The notes: generated by a model not told the origin, from the sequence alone. 64,000 nt of DNA from Pseudomonas viridiflava (GCF_900602065.1 NZ_UWFN01000347.1:124001-188000), one strand, 5' to 3'; shown: positions 45,301-55,172, counted from the stretch's first letter. Made by a program: numbers and translations.

Positions 45301-48300
45301 GGCGCCGCTCAAGGACATATCCTTGGTACTTACCAGGTCACTCGCGGTCACATTCAAGTCGCGTCCTGCAGTCAGCGTGACGTTGCCTTTGCTGGAGCCG
45401 ATAGTGCTGCCAGTAAGGGTTGTTTCTGACGCTTTGCCATTGTGCTTCTGGCTGCTAATGGACAGGTGCTGATTGCCGGTGATGTCGTCCAGGCCAAGGT
45501 TGTTCGCGGTGAGAACCCCGGTCAGATCACGATTTTTTTCTTTGTGCATGTCAGTGCGCGAAAAGGTGTTTTGCGCTGCATCCACTTTCAGGTCACGCCC
45601 TGCTTCGACGATCAGATCATTAGTGCTGACCAGCGAAGACCCCGTAACCGCCGCATCCCGACCGGCTGATACGCTGACGGTTTCGCCTGCGACCATGCTG
45701 CCTGCTGCTGTGGTGGTTGCCTCGTCGACCTTGGTCTGGACCTTGCTGGACTTGAGACCGCCCCAGCTGCTTTTGCTCTCTTTGCGCTCGTGGCGAGCGC
45801 TAGCCGAGTCTGTGACAGCCACAACCTGAACATCTTGCCCAGCGGCAACCCGCGCGGCGCCTGTTTCAGACGTGATCGCGCTGCCTGCCAGCAGTAAATC
45901 TTTACCCGCCACTGCAACACTGTCACCACCCGCACTGACCAGGCTGCCGACATTGGTGGTGCTGCTGGTTTCATCCAGACGGAATTTCTTCCCGGACGAG
46001 GTTTTCTTGGTCTTGCTGTAGAAGCTGTAGTCCTGATCTTCAGCCGCCTGCAAGGCAAGGTTATTGCCCGCTACGAGATAGGCCTCGTTGCCCGCGTTTA
46101 CCTGACTGGCAGTCAACGCCATGTCCTGCCCGGCGGTCAGCGTCGCATCGCGACCGGCCGTAAGCACGCTCGACACCTGGCTGACATGGTCCTCCTGGGC
46201 GGTGACCTTTTTGCTCTTGCTGTACGAATGCTGCTCATCGGCCGCGGAGGCAACGTTGAGGTTTTCAGTAGCGCCCAATGTCAGGTCGCGCTGAGCGCTG
46301 ATCTGGCTGGCGACGGCGCTGATGTTGCGGGCGGCGACGACCTGGAAGTCGCGACCGGCATCCACCACAGAGCCGTATTGGGTGATGTTCTGATGGTTTG
46401 AACGCGTGCCGATTGCGCCGCTGCTGTCTTGCTGAGCGGCGACGATGTTGACGTCGCGTCCGGCCTGAACGGTAGTGTCGCCACCACTCTTGATCACGCT
46501 GCCGACATTATTGACGTCGCGCTTGGCTTGCATCGTCAGGGTGTCGGCGGCTTCGATGCGCGCGGCGTTGTTGACGAACTGGGTGCGCTCGGCGCGATAG
46601 CCGCTGTCGCTTTGGTGGGTGGTGACGCTGCGCTCGTTGAGCAAGTCGCCATTGACGGCAACGAGATCGACATTACGCCCGGCAATCACACCGCCAGCGG
46701 TGTTGGTCAGGTTGTTGTTGGCACGCAGTTGCAGCAGGTTGCCCGCCTCGACCAGGCCTGAGTTGGTCAGATCACCGCCAGCGCGCACGCCGAGGTTATT
46801 GGTGGCGCGCAGGGTGCCGCTGTTATTGAGGTTCTGGCCGCTGATCAGGGAAACGTCATTGCCGGTGATCAAGGCACCGTTGGGAGCCAGGCGGTTATTG
46901 GCCTGAGCCATGTACAGCACGGGCACGAGCACTTTCTGGCCCGCGACTTCGTGCTGCTCCATCCACACGATGTCGTGGGTCAGCGCCGCGACTTGCTCGC
47001 CGGTCAGGCTTACACCTACCGACAGGTTGAGGGCGTCCTTGCTGGCGATGGCGTTATCCATCAGGTACTTGAACAGCCCGGCATCGCTGGTCTGACCGTC
47101 GATGAAACGCTGACCGGTGCGAGCGATAACCGCTTGCCGGATCAGCGTCTGCTCGTAGTAGCCGTCGCCGAGACGTCGTTGGGCTTCGTCGGGGTTATAG
47201 CCCAGCTTGGCGAGCATGTAATCCGAGCTCATGAACAGGCCCAGATTAGTGAACGCCGGGTCGCTTTCGATCAGGTACTTTTGCGGGTTGGACGCGAACT
47301 GGCTGGTCGGCAACTTGAAGCCCGGCAGGTCGATCGGGTTGACCGGTTGCTGGGTCTGATCCGGTGGCAGCTGCGGATTGAGCGCGACGACGGTGGAATA
47401 ACCCGGCTCGCTTGTGTCGGTTTTCGCACCGCTGCCGACGTAGGTATAGCCACCGCGCACGACGTTGTTGTCGATGCCGTTTTTAGCCTGGACGTTTACT
47501 GCGCCGCCCGCCTGGATGATCGCCGAGTAGCTTTGGTCAGGCGTCGACAACTGGGTAGTCGAGGCTTGGCCAGGAACCTCGTTTTGAGTTGTACCAATGA
47601 ACTGCGCCAAGTCGGCTTCCAGACCACCTAAAGCGGTCTTGTCGTAAGACGGACTGTCTTGTGAATACTTGCTGGTGAAGTTCGCGGCAAGCCTGTTCCA
47701 GCCACCTGGATTGCGCGTGCGCTCGGTCGCAAATACACGGTCAGTCTGCGTATCGTGGGTTTCAATCGCGGTGTTGGTAACTTGATCGAAGATAGCAGTG
47801 AGGTCGCCGCCCGCAGCAATGCTACTGCTGCTGTTGTTCAAGCTACCGCCGGTGAGCAGCATGCTGCCGCCCGAAGTAATACTCGAAGCAGCGCTGGCTT
47901 CTGTAACAGCCAGATGATCGCGCTGGCTGATCAGAAATACGCGGTTTTCTTTTCCGCCTCGGCAGTCGCCCCCGGTTACACCTTCAATGCACGCGGTAGG
48001 CGTGATGGAAGCGCTGTAGATCCCGGACTCAACAGTCAGGATGGTCCGGATATTCTCGATGGTGCTCGCCGCGAGGCTCAATGTGCCGTCAGCCTGCATA
48101 TTCGACGAGCTGTTGCTGATCAGGCTCGCCAGCCCACCCAGACCGTCACGGTCGACGCTCAGGTTGCCCATGGCGTAGATATCCGCATAGCGGTTGTTTA
48201 ACTGATCGATACGCAGGCTGATGTTGCCGCCACTGAAAATCAGTGCGTGGTCATTGAGCAGGCTGCCGGTGCCGACCGTCAGCACCTGACCGGCTGCCAG

Positions 48301-50301
48301 CGTGCCCAGGTTGCTGACTCGCGGCGCATTGATGCCCAGGCTGGTCGCGGAGGTGATACGACCGCTGTTGGTGAGCTGATCGCGGAGGGTCAGGTCGACA
48401 CCGCCATCACTGGCGATAACGCCATTGGTATTCCAGCTGATGCCTTTCCCAACAAAGCTGTTAGTGCCGAGCAGTTGGCCCGTGGCCGTCTGCTCGAAAT
48501 TGCCGACGTCGAGGTCAAGGTGACCGGCCTGAATCACGCTGCTGTTGGTCCAGGCGGCATTTTTGAAGGTCAGATCACCTTGCGTAACGAGACTGCCGCC
48601 AGCGTTGTTGAGGTTCAGCCCGTCAAGATCGAGCGCGCCGCTGCCAACGTGCAACACACTGCCGCCCAGGTTCTGGAAGCTGCTCGCAGCGAGGCTCAGG
48701 TCAGTGTTAGCCGTTTCCAGTTTGCCGTTGCTGTTATCCAGCAGACCGCCAATGGCGAAGCGGGTTTTGCCACCACGGCCCAGAGAGCGGATCTCGCCTT
48801 GGGTGTTGTCCAGGCCGCCGGCGCTGAGGTCCAGCGTAGTGCCACTTTCAATGACGCCAAGGCGGTTGCTGATCGCGCCAGCACTTGCGGTCAATGCGCC
48901 CGCGCTGCTGATGTATCCGCCTTGAGTGTTGACCAGCCTATCCGCTGTCAGCTCAATGCTACCGTCGCTGAGGACCTGGCCTTTGTTCTGGTTGCTCAAC
49001 GTCGCGGCCGTCGCGGTCAACGTCTTGCCGGCGGCCATCGTGCCGCCGTCGTTGGTCAGGCTTTCGGTGGCCGTGGTCGAGAGCTTTTTGCTGGCAACGA
49101 CGTTACCGGTGTTGTTGATCGTATTACCATTCAGGCTGACATCCCCATTGGCGTTGCGGGAGTTGTCGGCATTGATACCGGCCTGAATCGTGCCGCTGTT
49201 GTTCAGTTGCCCATCGCTGGTCAGGGTGATGCTGTCGCGCGCGGCCAGCACTTTCTGATTGTTGAGCGTGCCACGGGTTTTGATGTCTGCACTGGTCCCG
49301 GCGTAGATGGCGTCCTGTGCATCAAGGCTCTCGGCGTTGACCTTCACCGCGCCACTCGTTGCAACCTTGGCCATGGTCAGATGGCCATTGGCATCGATCT
49401 GCATGTCTCCGCCACTGGCGGCCATGTCGCCAGCGAGTTTGACGCCCACCCCCTGTTCGGTGCCCACCAGCTTGATCGTGTTGGCGTACATGCCGCCCAA
49501 CGCAGAAGAGTCGATGGCCAGTTCTGGCTTGTCTGCAGGATTGGCTGCGCGGGCCTTGGCCACCAGCGTGTCAGCGTTGACGTCGTTGGCACCGGCCACA
49601 ATGTTCAGGCGCTTGGCGTAGATGTTTGCGTTGATTTTTGCCGAACGGGTGATGATGTCGAACTGGTCGACATTACTGGCGTTGAGCCCGTCGCCCTCGA
49701 TATTGACACTGCCGCCGTCGACTTCGAAGTGATCGAGCTTGCCGCTGCCATCAATCACCGGTTTACCGGTGCTCAGCGTCACGCGAGGCGTGTTGATGAA
49801 GCCGCAACCGTTACAGGTCACGCCGTAAGGGTTGGCAACGATGACCCGCGCCGACTTGCCCGCTACCTCGGTGTAGCCGTTGAGTTGACTGGCGCTGCCG
49901 CCGTTAACTTCGTTGAGAATGGTCCCGGCCGCTTTCCCACCCAACTGGCCGTTGCCATTGATATAGCCACCCAGTTGGGTCTTCTCCACGCTATTAGTGG
50001 AGTTATTGAGGATCACGCCGTTCTTGCCGACGTTATAGTCGGTGAACTGGTTGTGAGACAGCCCCGAGCCGTTTGGCTTGGCGATGTTGATCACCGTAAC
50101 GCCGTTACCCGCCTGCCCCACGGTGGTCTTAGTGCCGCCGCTCACCACGATGCCGCCAGCCTGCGCCCAGATCGGTTGCCAGAACACGACGTTGATCATC
50201 AGCACTGCCAGCGCACGTCTGGACACGCCAAGGAAGCGCTTGCGCGGGTTCAACTCAGCGGAGGGTTGGCGGGCCAGAAGTGCAAACTGATGAACATCCA
50301 T
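42340..50301 (-). CDS. Two-partner secretion exoprotein, FhaB/CdiA-like
   Basis: 2653 residues. An extended N-terminus (NPRKRFLGVSRRALAVLMINVVFWQPIWAQA) leads into the TPS domain (about 55-330) with SGLSHNQFTDYNVGKNGVILNNS and NPYGVTCNGCGFINTPRV. Long haemagglutinin-type repeats follow (LTNSGLVEAGN, AGRDVNIVAAQ, LNAGRDATL styles). From about residue 2329 a Cys-rich pre-tip region (ASCAADNATCRQQ) appears, and the last 170 or so residues (HGWGTGASPLFNSNGWAAG) are the variable tip and likely effector. No VENN motif seen. Exported by the FhaC-like protein just upstream. Confidence 0.93.
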   Translation of the reverse strand: MDVHQFALLARQPSAELNPRKRFLGVSRRALAVLMINVVFWQPIWAQAGGIVVSGGTKTTVGQAGNGVTVINIAKPNGSGLSHNQFTDYNVGKNGVILNNSTNSVEKTQLGGYINGNGQLGGKAAGTILNEVNGGSASQLNGYTEVAGKSARVIVANPYGVTCNGCGFINTPRVTLSTGKPVIDGSGKLDHFEVDGGSVNIEGDGLNASNVDQFDIITRSAKINANIYAKRLNIVAGANDVNADTLVAKARAANPADKPELAIDSSALGGMYANTIKLVGTEQGVGVKLAGDMAASGGDMQIDANGHLTMAKVATSGAVKVNAESLDAQDAIYAGTSADIKTRGTLNNQKVLAARDSITLTSDGQLNNSGTIQAGINADNSRNANGDVSLNGNTINNTGNVVASKKLSTTATESLTNDGGTMAAGKTLTATAATLSNQNKGQVLSDGSIELTADRLVNTQGGYISSAGALTASAGAISNRLGVIESGTTLDLSAGGLDNTQGEIRSLGRGGKTRFAIGGLLDNSNGKLETANTDLSLAASSFQNLGGSVLHVGSGALDLDGLNLNNAGGSLVTQGDLTFKNAAWTNSSVIQAGHLDLDVGNFEQTATGQLLGTNSFVGKGISWNTNGVIASDGGVDLTLRDQLTNSGRITSATSLGINAPRVSNLGTLAAGQVLTVGTGSLLNDHALIFSGGNISLRIDQLNNRYADIYAMGNLSVDRDGLGGLASLISNSSSNMQADGTLSLAASTIENIRTILTVESGIYSASITPTACIEGVTGGDCRGGKENRVFLISQRDHLAVTEASAASSITSGGSMLLTGGSLNNSSSSIAAGGDLTAIFDQVTNTAIETHDTQTDRVFATERTRNPGGWNRLAANFTSKYSQDSPSYDKTALGGLEADLAQFIGTTQNEVPGQASTTQLSTPDQSYSAIIQAGGAVNVQAKNGIDNNVVRGGYTYVGSGAKTDTSEPGYSTVVALNPQLPPDQTQQPVNPIDLPGFKLPTSQFASNPQKYLIESDPAFTNLGLFMSSDYMLAKLGYNPDEAQRRLGDGYYEQTLIRQAVIARTGQRFIDGQTSDAGLFKYLMDNAIASKDALNLSVGVSLTGEQVAALTHDIVWMEQHEVAGQKVLVPVLYMAQANNRLAPNGALITGNDVSLISGQNLNNSGTLRATNNLGVRAGGDLTNSGLVEAGNLLQLRANNNLTNTAGGVIAGRNVDLVAVNGDLLNERSVTTHQSDSGYRAERTQFVNNAARIEAADTLTMQAKRDVNNVGSVIKSGGDTTVQAGRDVNIVAAQQDSSGAIGTRSNHQNITQYGSVVDAGRDFQVVAARNISAVASQISAQRDLTLGATENLNVASAADEQHSYSKSKKVTAQEDHVSQVSSVLTAGRDATLTAGQDMALTASQVNAGNEAYLVAGNNLALQAAEDQDYSFYSKTKKTSSGKKFRLDETSSTTNVGSLVSAGGDSVAVAGKDLLLAGSAITSETGAARVAAGQDVQVVAVTDSASARHERKESKSSWGGLKSSKVQTKVDEATTTAAGSMVAGETVSVSAGRDAAVTGSSLVSTNDLIVEAGRDLKVDAAQNTFSRTDMHKEKNRDLTGVLTANNLGLDDITGNQHLSISSQKHNGKASETTLTGSTIGSSKGNVTLTAGRDLNVTASDLVSTKDMSLSGANVTITSGNETASQSSQDSSRSLAVGRVIGGMVVDTARSIRDATKAAEEADDPRLKGVKIAQAAMAAYNLGGQASDAAAQSSGFADKQGGTASNGSLIKIGTELANTRSKSSSEYNAQTAKVSTLNVGEDLSIVATGDNAGAQGNIQITGSNLKAANTYLLAKNNILLNSSQNTTDRKNDASNNKTAIGASFNIGEQNGFTLDLGAQAAKNNGNGNSVTQVNTTLDTGLLVLSSGRDTTLEGAQVRADSIKAVVGGDLNITSRQDTESQKSKQSSGGFGASICIPPFCYGSPVTASANIAAGNMNSDYKAVTDQSGLFAGAGGYDIYVGKNTNLKGAVIASEAAAEKNHLSTDRLIVSDIKNTSEIKSKSASVGVSFSSNNGFTPGGAIPLALEESDRSQTRSAVSEGTVVVRNAEGANDLAGLNRDTANANHQLDRPDQKAIQERMDLIQSSVALSKDVVNVVATKSVNDAKEQLDKADTPEKVKAAEQNLADVSKSWAAGGDNRVITNIVTGVIGAAMGSAGGATSLGIVANTTAADVYKKIGDYADQQRDLAGKSGNLAAQSAWDEGGAARVLLHSLAGASQGLSGGTVGASALGAGVSSLTVPMIAEQVAQLDVSVEVKKALISSTTGLAAAGVGGITGAGAGLQQVQNNYLTHTDIEILSKQLASCAADNATCRQQVVVDAKKMSDANDAELMKCQDQACLNTHIAKIFEGAKSFGEIYAADQALDSKNKTTFGAISDIETNSLLLAANMASGLPGYKAWADNNCASLGAAACQTKFTETVKDGTFINSQGQPGGGIPMGFDAWEFLAGSTKQPHEYSDTSQGCIPMLGGCGTMAQAYEALRRNAGPGGDGETVVKSGDVSELHMMTLKLGHVAHLTDDGTMSVINITLPGMHALDPGFVVRTVKPTQDGGFDVETHGWGTGASPLFNSNGWAAGAVWGGNTYLGISFQELLNNTPKNIKANIKTNLQDFKGMIMPVSEIPK

Positions 50302-50333
50302 TTTCGAAGTCTCGCGGCAACAAATTCGATTAA

Positions 50334-52061
50334 TTAGAGAAACAGGTCGACCTGGAAATAGATCGGAGCTTCGCGCTCGGTGAGCACACTTGGGCGCTCC
50401 AGCGAATGGGCGAACGTCACACTGGCGCTGACGTGTTCACCCCGGGCAAACAGCTGTAATGAGTTGCTTGATACCCGGCCGTTGAACCCGCCGCTGTATC
50501 GATCATTGCTGATCACACCCTGGTCATAACCGACGCTGGTGCCGTACTGACTAACGACCGGGCGCAACCAGTCGAGCGTCACCGGCCGCGTCCAGCGCAG
50601 TTCGTTACGCCAGTAGCCACCGCTGGAACCGGTCAAGAACTGATCCTTGTAACCGCGCACCGAGGAGCTCCCGCCCACGCTGATGCGCTGCGAGCTGAAC
50701 AGCACGTCTTCGCTGCGTTGCCCCGTGGCCAGGCTGCTGAAACTGAACGACTCACCGAGCCAGTTGAACGGCAACAAATAGCTCGCGGTGGCGGTGTATT
50801 TGCGATAACGCGGAGTGGGAGTCAGGTTGCCGAATTGGTCACGCTGCTGAGCTTCGCGTTGCGCATCCAGTGCGCCGATTCCCTGTTGCATGCCCAGATC
50901 AAGGTTAATGAAGGAGTTGCCTATACGCCGACCGTGGTTGATACCGAATTGAGCTTCAGTAATCCGGTTGCTGCTGCCTTCAAGCTTGCTGTCTTCGATG
51001 TAGTTGTTGGTACGCAGATGAGCCAGCCCGGCGTTGACCGAAGTTTTGCTGACGGCGTCGCGATGGATCAGACGCTCGGCGAGAAATTGGTGGTTCTGGC
51101 TGTCACCGTTCTGTTTGAAGCTGAAACCATCGCCCTGCGCCTGCGAGCGATATTCGCTCTGGCTGTAGCTGTAGCTGAAGTTCCACCAACCCCACGGCAC
51201 GTTGTAATAAGCCATGGCGTTTTTCGAGGTGGCCTTGTGGTCGCTGAGCAAGTCGTGCCCGCCACGCAAAACCAGCTGGTCCGCGATACCCAACGGGCTG
51301 TCCCATTCAAGCCCGGCATTGACCTGCTGTTCCCCGGTACTCTTCTGCCCGTTGTTGTTACGCGACAAGTTCGCCCGCCAGGGTTTTTGTGGAATGTTGC
51401 GTACCACTACCTGACTGCCCCCCACTTGCTCACCGGGCGTCAGTTCCATTTGTGCCTGTCTGGACGGCAACCGATTGAGCTGGTCCACCAACTGCTCGAT
51501 TTCCCGCAGGTTCAACACTTCACCGGTAGCGCCAGGAAAGGTCATCGCCAGTTCGCGATCAGACACGTTACTGCCAGGCGCACCTTTCAGGCTTTCGAGT
51601 TTGCCTTCCACCACCAGCACAATCAGATGCCCTTTGGACAAATCCTGTTGTGGCAGGTATGCACGACTGGTGACCAGCCCCTGGTCCAGGTAGTAAGCGG
51701 TAATGGCCTTGAGGAGTTCATTCAAATCCGCAACGGCCAGACAACGGTCGATGTACGGTTTGAGCAACCGCTCACGATCGACGCCGCCGAGGCGTTCGGC
51801 ACCTTGCAGCTCAATGGTTTTGATCGGGAAGCAACGCGCATCGTCAGGCGAGGCGGGTTTAGCAGGCTCGGCACTGGAACCTGGCAGCTCCTTGAGCTCC
51901 TCAAGACGACGGCGCTGCTCTTCGATCAGGCGATTCTGTCGATCACGAATCAGGTCCTGATCACCAGGGGTCGGCAGAGTCGCACCAAACACAGGCGAGC
52001 AAAAAGCAAACATGAGGGCGCACGAAGGCAACCACGTCCGTGGGGCAGCAAACATAAACAT
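50334..52061 (-). CDS. Two-partner secretion outer-membrane transporter, FhaC/ShlB/CdiB-like
   Basis: 575 residues. Signal peptide (about 1-26), N-terminal helix and Gln/Arg/Glu-rich linker (QNRLIEEQRRRLEELKEL), POTRA repeats near 75-230 (CFPIKTIELQGAERL; VTSRAYLPQQDLSKGHLIVLVVEGKLE), then a 16-strand barrel ending YFQVDLFL. The GSSSVRGYKDQFL motif matches the VRGY/F tetrad of loop 6. Located 32 bases before the exoprotein gene. Confidence 0.94.
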   Translation of the reverse strand: MFMFAAPRTWLPSCALMFAFCSPVFGATLPTPGDQDLIRDRQNRLIEEQRRRLEELKELPGSSAEPAKPASPDDARCFPIKTIELQGAERLGGVDRERLLKPYIDRCLAVADLNELLKAITAYYLDQGLVTSRAYLPQQDLSKGHLIVLVVEGKLESLKGAPGSNVSDRELAMTFPGATGEVLNLREIEQLVDQLNRLPSRQAQMELTPGEQVGGSQVVVRNIPQKPWRANLSRNNNGQKSTGEQQVNAGLEWDSPLGIADQLVLRGGHDLLSDHKATSKNAMAYYNVPWGWWNFSYSYSQSEYRSQAQGDGFSFKQNGDSQNHQFLAERLIHRDAVSKTSVNAGLAHLRTNNYIEDSKLEGSSNRITEAQFGINHGRRIGNSFINLDLGMQQGIGALDAQREAQQRDQFGNLTPTPRYRKYTATASYLLPFNWLGESFSFSSLATGQRSEDVLFSSQRISVGGSSSVRGYKDQFLTGSSGGYWRNELRWTRPVTLDWLRPVVSQYGTSVGYDQGVISNDRYSGGFNGRVSSNSLQLFARGEHVSASVTFAHSLERPSVLTEREAPIYFQVDLFL

Positions 52062-52348
52062 TCCATCGATATGCCGGGGGCGTTTGAAGTGCGCCGACTA
52101 GAAGAAGAGCAGCAACCGCGAAGTGGAAGCTTTGATACCGGCTAGATGCCAGCAAATAGCAGCAAAGTGCCATCAAAAGATGACAAAGTTAAACAAAGTG
52201 TATCAACGCTGAAACAGACAGCTAATTCGAAGAAAGTTCCTACAAGGAAAAAATTTTGTGATGAGGTTCACTAAAAAGTGAAGTGAGCTGGCGGTAGTGA
52301 ATGCAAACAAAGCGGTAGTGCCAATTCTCGAACCGGGAATCGAGCGCA
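52062..52348. other. Upstream region of the two-partner secretion locus
   Basis: About 290 bases between fhaC-like and the higBA terminator. A+T-rich compared with neighbours; the fhaC promoter should lie here. I see no coding region and no clear consensus promoter. Confidence 0.45.
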
Positions 52349-52382
52349 CAAAAAAACGCCGTAAACGTTACTGTTTACGGCG
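52349..52382 (-). terminator. Rho-independent terminator of higBA
   Basis: Perfect 10-base stem CGCCGTAAAC (52357-52366) / GTTTACGGCG (52373-52382), loop of six, with an A run at 52350-52356 that becomes a T run on the minus strand. Confidence 0.88.
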
Positions 52383-52447
52383 CTTGGACGTGACTCGTAG
52401 TGAGATAGCTCCTGGACACACCTTGATCTGGAGCACAGAGTTCGGCT

Positions 52448-52738
52448 TTAGCCATTAGCTCTTGCATACCGCTCAATTGGCGGGTGCTCGCGATGCTCGG
52501 CTTGCCACAAATCATAGTCGGCTTGAATACCCAACCAAAGCCGGGCAGTGCTGATACCCGCACGCTCAAGCCTGACTGCCAGATCAGGACTGATCGGTGC
52601 ATGACCGTGCAGAATTCTTGAGAGTGTTTCTCGAGCAAAACCCAAATGCCGAGCAAACTCTGTAATTGTCGTGCTCAGTCCAGGAATGACATCCTCCCGC
52701 AGGATCTCTCCCGGGTGAGGCGGGTTGAACATCCCCAT
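52448..52738 (-). CDS. higA: HigA-type antitoxin
   Basis: 96 residues; XRE helix-turn-helix with NPPHPGEILREDVIPGL, FARHLGFARETLSRILHGHAPIS and LERAGISTARLWLGIQADYDLWQA, the HigA/VapI pattern. It binds and neutralises HigB and represses the operon. Twelve bases after higB; toxin-first order is typical of higBA. Confidence 0.93.
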   Translation of the reverse strand: MGMFNPPHPGEILREDVIPGLSTTITEFARHLGFARETLSRILHGHAPISPDLAVRLERAGISTARLWLGIQADYDLWQAEHREHPPIERYARANG

Positions 52739-52750
52739 TAAACTCTCCTT

Positions 52751-53071
52751 TCAGTGATAGTCCATGTAGCCGACCAACTCAACATCCGTCGCCACAAATC
52801 TGAAGATCACCCGCCAACTCGCATTCACAGTGACGGACCAGAACCCGGAGAGGTTGCCCTTAAGCTGATGCAGCCGCCAGCCTGGTAAATTCAGATCCTC
52901 GGGGCCTGTCGCGCGATTCAGGATAAAGAGTATGTGAGACAGTCGTTTTGAGTGATCAGACCTAATGCCGGTGGTTGAACCCGTTTCGAAAAAAAGCTTC
53001 AACCCCTTATGTTTCCACCCAAGAATCACAACCAGATTGTGATGTGATACATCACGCCGCGCAACAACCAT
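52751..53071 (-). CDS. higB: HigB-type toxin (RelE superfamily mRNA interferase)
   Basis: Up to 106 residues from the ATG at 53069-53071, which follows a purine-rich GAAAG. A GTG at 53027-53029 would give 92 residues, the family length (HKGLKLFFETGSTTGI near the N-terminus), so the true start may be there. RelE-like core: LPGWRLHQLKGNLSGFWSVTVNASWRVIF. Cuts mRNA on ribosomes in studied homologues. First gene of higBA. Confidence 0.92.
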   Translation of the reverse strand: MVVARRDVSHHNLVVILGWKHKGLKLFFETGSTTGIRSDHSKRLSHILFILNRATGPEDLNLPGWRLHQLKGNLSGFWSVTVNASWRVIFRFVATDVELVGYMDYH

Positions 53072-53612
53072 CTTTCTTTTCTTTCGTCAGCTTTCATTTG
53101 TCACTTTGAATAGACACGTAAATGAGCGAACAGAGTCGGCCGAGACGAAATTTATTCTTACCCACCCTGGATGTCTGCTGGTCATTTCGCTTATTCAGGT
53201 CAGTTTTTTCCGAAACAGGCGTATCGCATGCAACTGTTGGTACAAGGCGAGAGCCTTAGCCATACCGCGCCTCAGGATGCCCTCCTACAAAGCGCTCATC
53301 TGCACCTTCAGAACGCCCGAGTCAGGCCGATAGCAGGCCACCAGACAGCAAGTTGCAGGGCCATCGGCGCGACATTTGATAAGCGCGTGACGCTATCTAT
53401 ACTCCCCACATCATTTGAGTGTGCATGCAGCCATCACGGGAGCTCTCAATTCAGTGGCTGTTCAAAGCCAGACAGGAGCGCTTGCCGATAAAAATCTTTA
53501 ACCTGCTGATTTAAAAGGCTGTAATTCTTAAACTGAACTCCTTGTTGGTCAAACCCATTTGCTAGAGATGGATTTCACCGGTGCCTGAAGTTACTTCATA
53601 CGGATACTGAAG
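53072..53612. other. Gap upstream of the Aer-like receptor
   Basis: 540 bases between divergent higB and the receptor. It must hold both promoters. Small open frames here show no recognisable product. Confidence 0.4.
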
Positions 53613-55172
53613 ATGGCCAAACACATCACTCAAACCGAACAGACTTTCCCTGCCGAACAACGCCTGATTTCAGCGACTGATACCAAAGGCAAAATCACTT
53701 ATTGCAACGATGAGTTCGCGAAAATTGCGGGCTACTCTCAAGCCGAGCTTATCGGCAGCCCACACAATCTGGTGCGCCATCCTGATATGCCTGCTGCCGT
53801 GTTCGGGCTGATGTGGAGCTACCTGAAAGCGGGTAAAAGCTGGATGGGCATCGTCAAGAACCGCTGCAAAAATGGCGACTATTACTGGGTTAGCGCTTAC
53901 GTCACGCCCATCCTCGAAGACGGTCGGCTGATCGGTTACGAATCGGTACGGGTCAAGCCAACGCGGGAACAGGTCAGCCGGGCCGAAACGCTCTATGCAA
54001 GGCTGCGTGGCGGCAAAAAAGCTGTCGCCAGTTCACGTCATCTGACCGCGTTCCTGAGCGTAATGGCTGTGCCGGCCATTGCTGCCGTTCTGGGTGTCGG
54101 CGTCAACGTTTTCTTCCCCGGCACCGTCGCCCACGTGGCAACCGCTGTGTTGTTTCTGGCGCTGGGCGGCTGGGCACACATGCGTTTCGAGCAGCAACTG
54201 TCGGGCATTATTCGCAGCGCGCCAGGCGCTTTCACAGACCCGGTGAGCGCCCTGACTTACAGCGACGCCTACGGGACCAGCGCACGCCTTGAAATGGTAT
54301 TGGTCAGTGAGGATGCTCGCTTGCGCACCGCACTGACACGCTTGAGCGACCTTGCGGCACAAGTATCGGAGGCGGCTGGACATTCTTCGCACCTGTCCAC
54401 GCAAAGCGAACATGCCTTGCTGGAGCAGCGCGCCGAAACCGACCTGACCGCCGCCGCCATGACCGAAATGGCTGCGTCTATCAACGAAGTGGCCAAGCAT
54501 GTGCAATACACCGCCGCAGAAGCAACCACCGCAAACGAGCTGGCGGAACAAGGCAACAGAGTCGCGGGCACTTCTCGCGAAGCCATTCAGCGTCTTGCAG
54601 GCACGGTGACCAGCATCAGTAACGCGGTAGACAATCTGGCTAACGAAACCCAGCAGATCATGTCAGCAGCCAGCGTTATTCAGGCCATCGCTGATCAGAC
54701 CAATCTGCTCGCGCTCAACGCTGCAATTGAAGCGGCACGGGCCGGGGAACAAGGTCGTGGCTTTGCCGTGGTGGCTGACGAGGTTCGTGCTCTGGCCGGC
54801 AAGACCCGCGAGTCGACCCAACAGATTCAGGCGGTCATCGAGTCTTTGAAGAAAGGTGCAGATGAAGCGGTGAGTATTGCCCAGGTCGGAATCAGCGAAG
54901 CCGACAACGGTGTCGCGCAGGTTATCGAGGCGCAAAATGCCTTGCAGGGTATCCGCGAGGCCATTGCACGCATCAGCAGCATGGGCCATCAGATGGCGAC
55001 TGCTTCTGAGGAGCAAGCGCATGTGGCGGAAGATATTTCCCGACAGATCAATAACGTCGCAGCGACGTTCGAGACCTCAGCCAGCAACGCCAATGCCGCA
55101 GTGGCGCGAGGCACTGAGCTGGAAAACACCTCCCGTGGACTACGGGCTCTGGTAGAGCGGTTCAACCGCTAA
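53613..55172 (+). CDS. PAS-containing methyl-accepting chemotaxis protein (Aer-like)
   Basis: 519 residues. PAS domain about 15-115 (ISATDTKGKITYCNDEFAKIAGY, LVRHPDMPAAVFGLMW, CKNGDYYWVSAYVTPI), likely FAD-binding as in aerotaxis receptors; two hydrophobic segments near 150-190; then the MCP signalling domain with DQTNLLALNAAIEAARAGEQ and FAVVADEVRALAGKTRE. No large periplasmic domain, as in Aer. Role: energy or redox taxis, inferred. Confidence 0.92.
   Translation: MAKHITQTEQTFPAEQRLISATDTKGKITYCNDEFAKIAGYSQAELIGSPHNLVRHPDMPAAVFGLMWSYLKAGKSWMGIVKNRCKNGDYYWVSAYVTPILEDGRLIGYESVRVKPTREQVSRAETLYARLRGGKKAVASSRHLTAFLSVMAVPAIAAVLGVGVNVFFPGTVAHVATAVLFLALGGWAHMRFEQQLSGIIRSAPGAFTDPVSALTYSDAYGTSARLEMVLVSEDARLRTALTRLSDLAAQVSEAAGHSSHLSTQSEHALLEQRAETDLTAAAMTEMAASINEVAKHVQYTAAEATTANELAEQGNRVAGTSREAIQRLAGTVTSISNAVDNLANETQQIMSAASVIQAIADQTNLLALNAAIEAARAGEQGRGFAVVADEVRALAGKTRESTQQIQAVIESLKKGADEAVSIAQVGISEADNGVAQVIEAQNALQGIREAIARISSMGHQMATASEEQAHVAEDISRQINNVAATFETSASNANAAVARGTELENTSRGLRALVERFNR

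Noticed and set aside
48247..50337. 696-codon open frame on the plus strand inside the exoprotein gene
   Set aside because: It is exactly antisense to the FhaB/CdiA-like gene, has no recognisable domain, and arises from biased codon use of the repetitive real gene.
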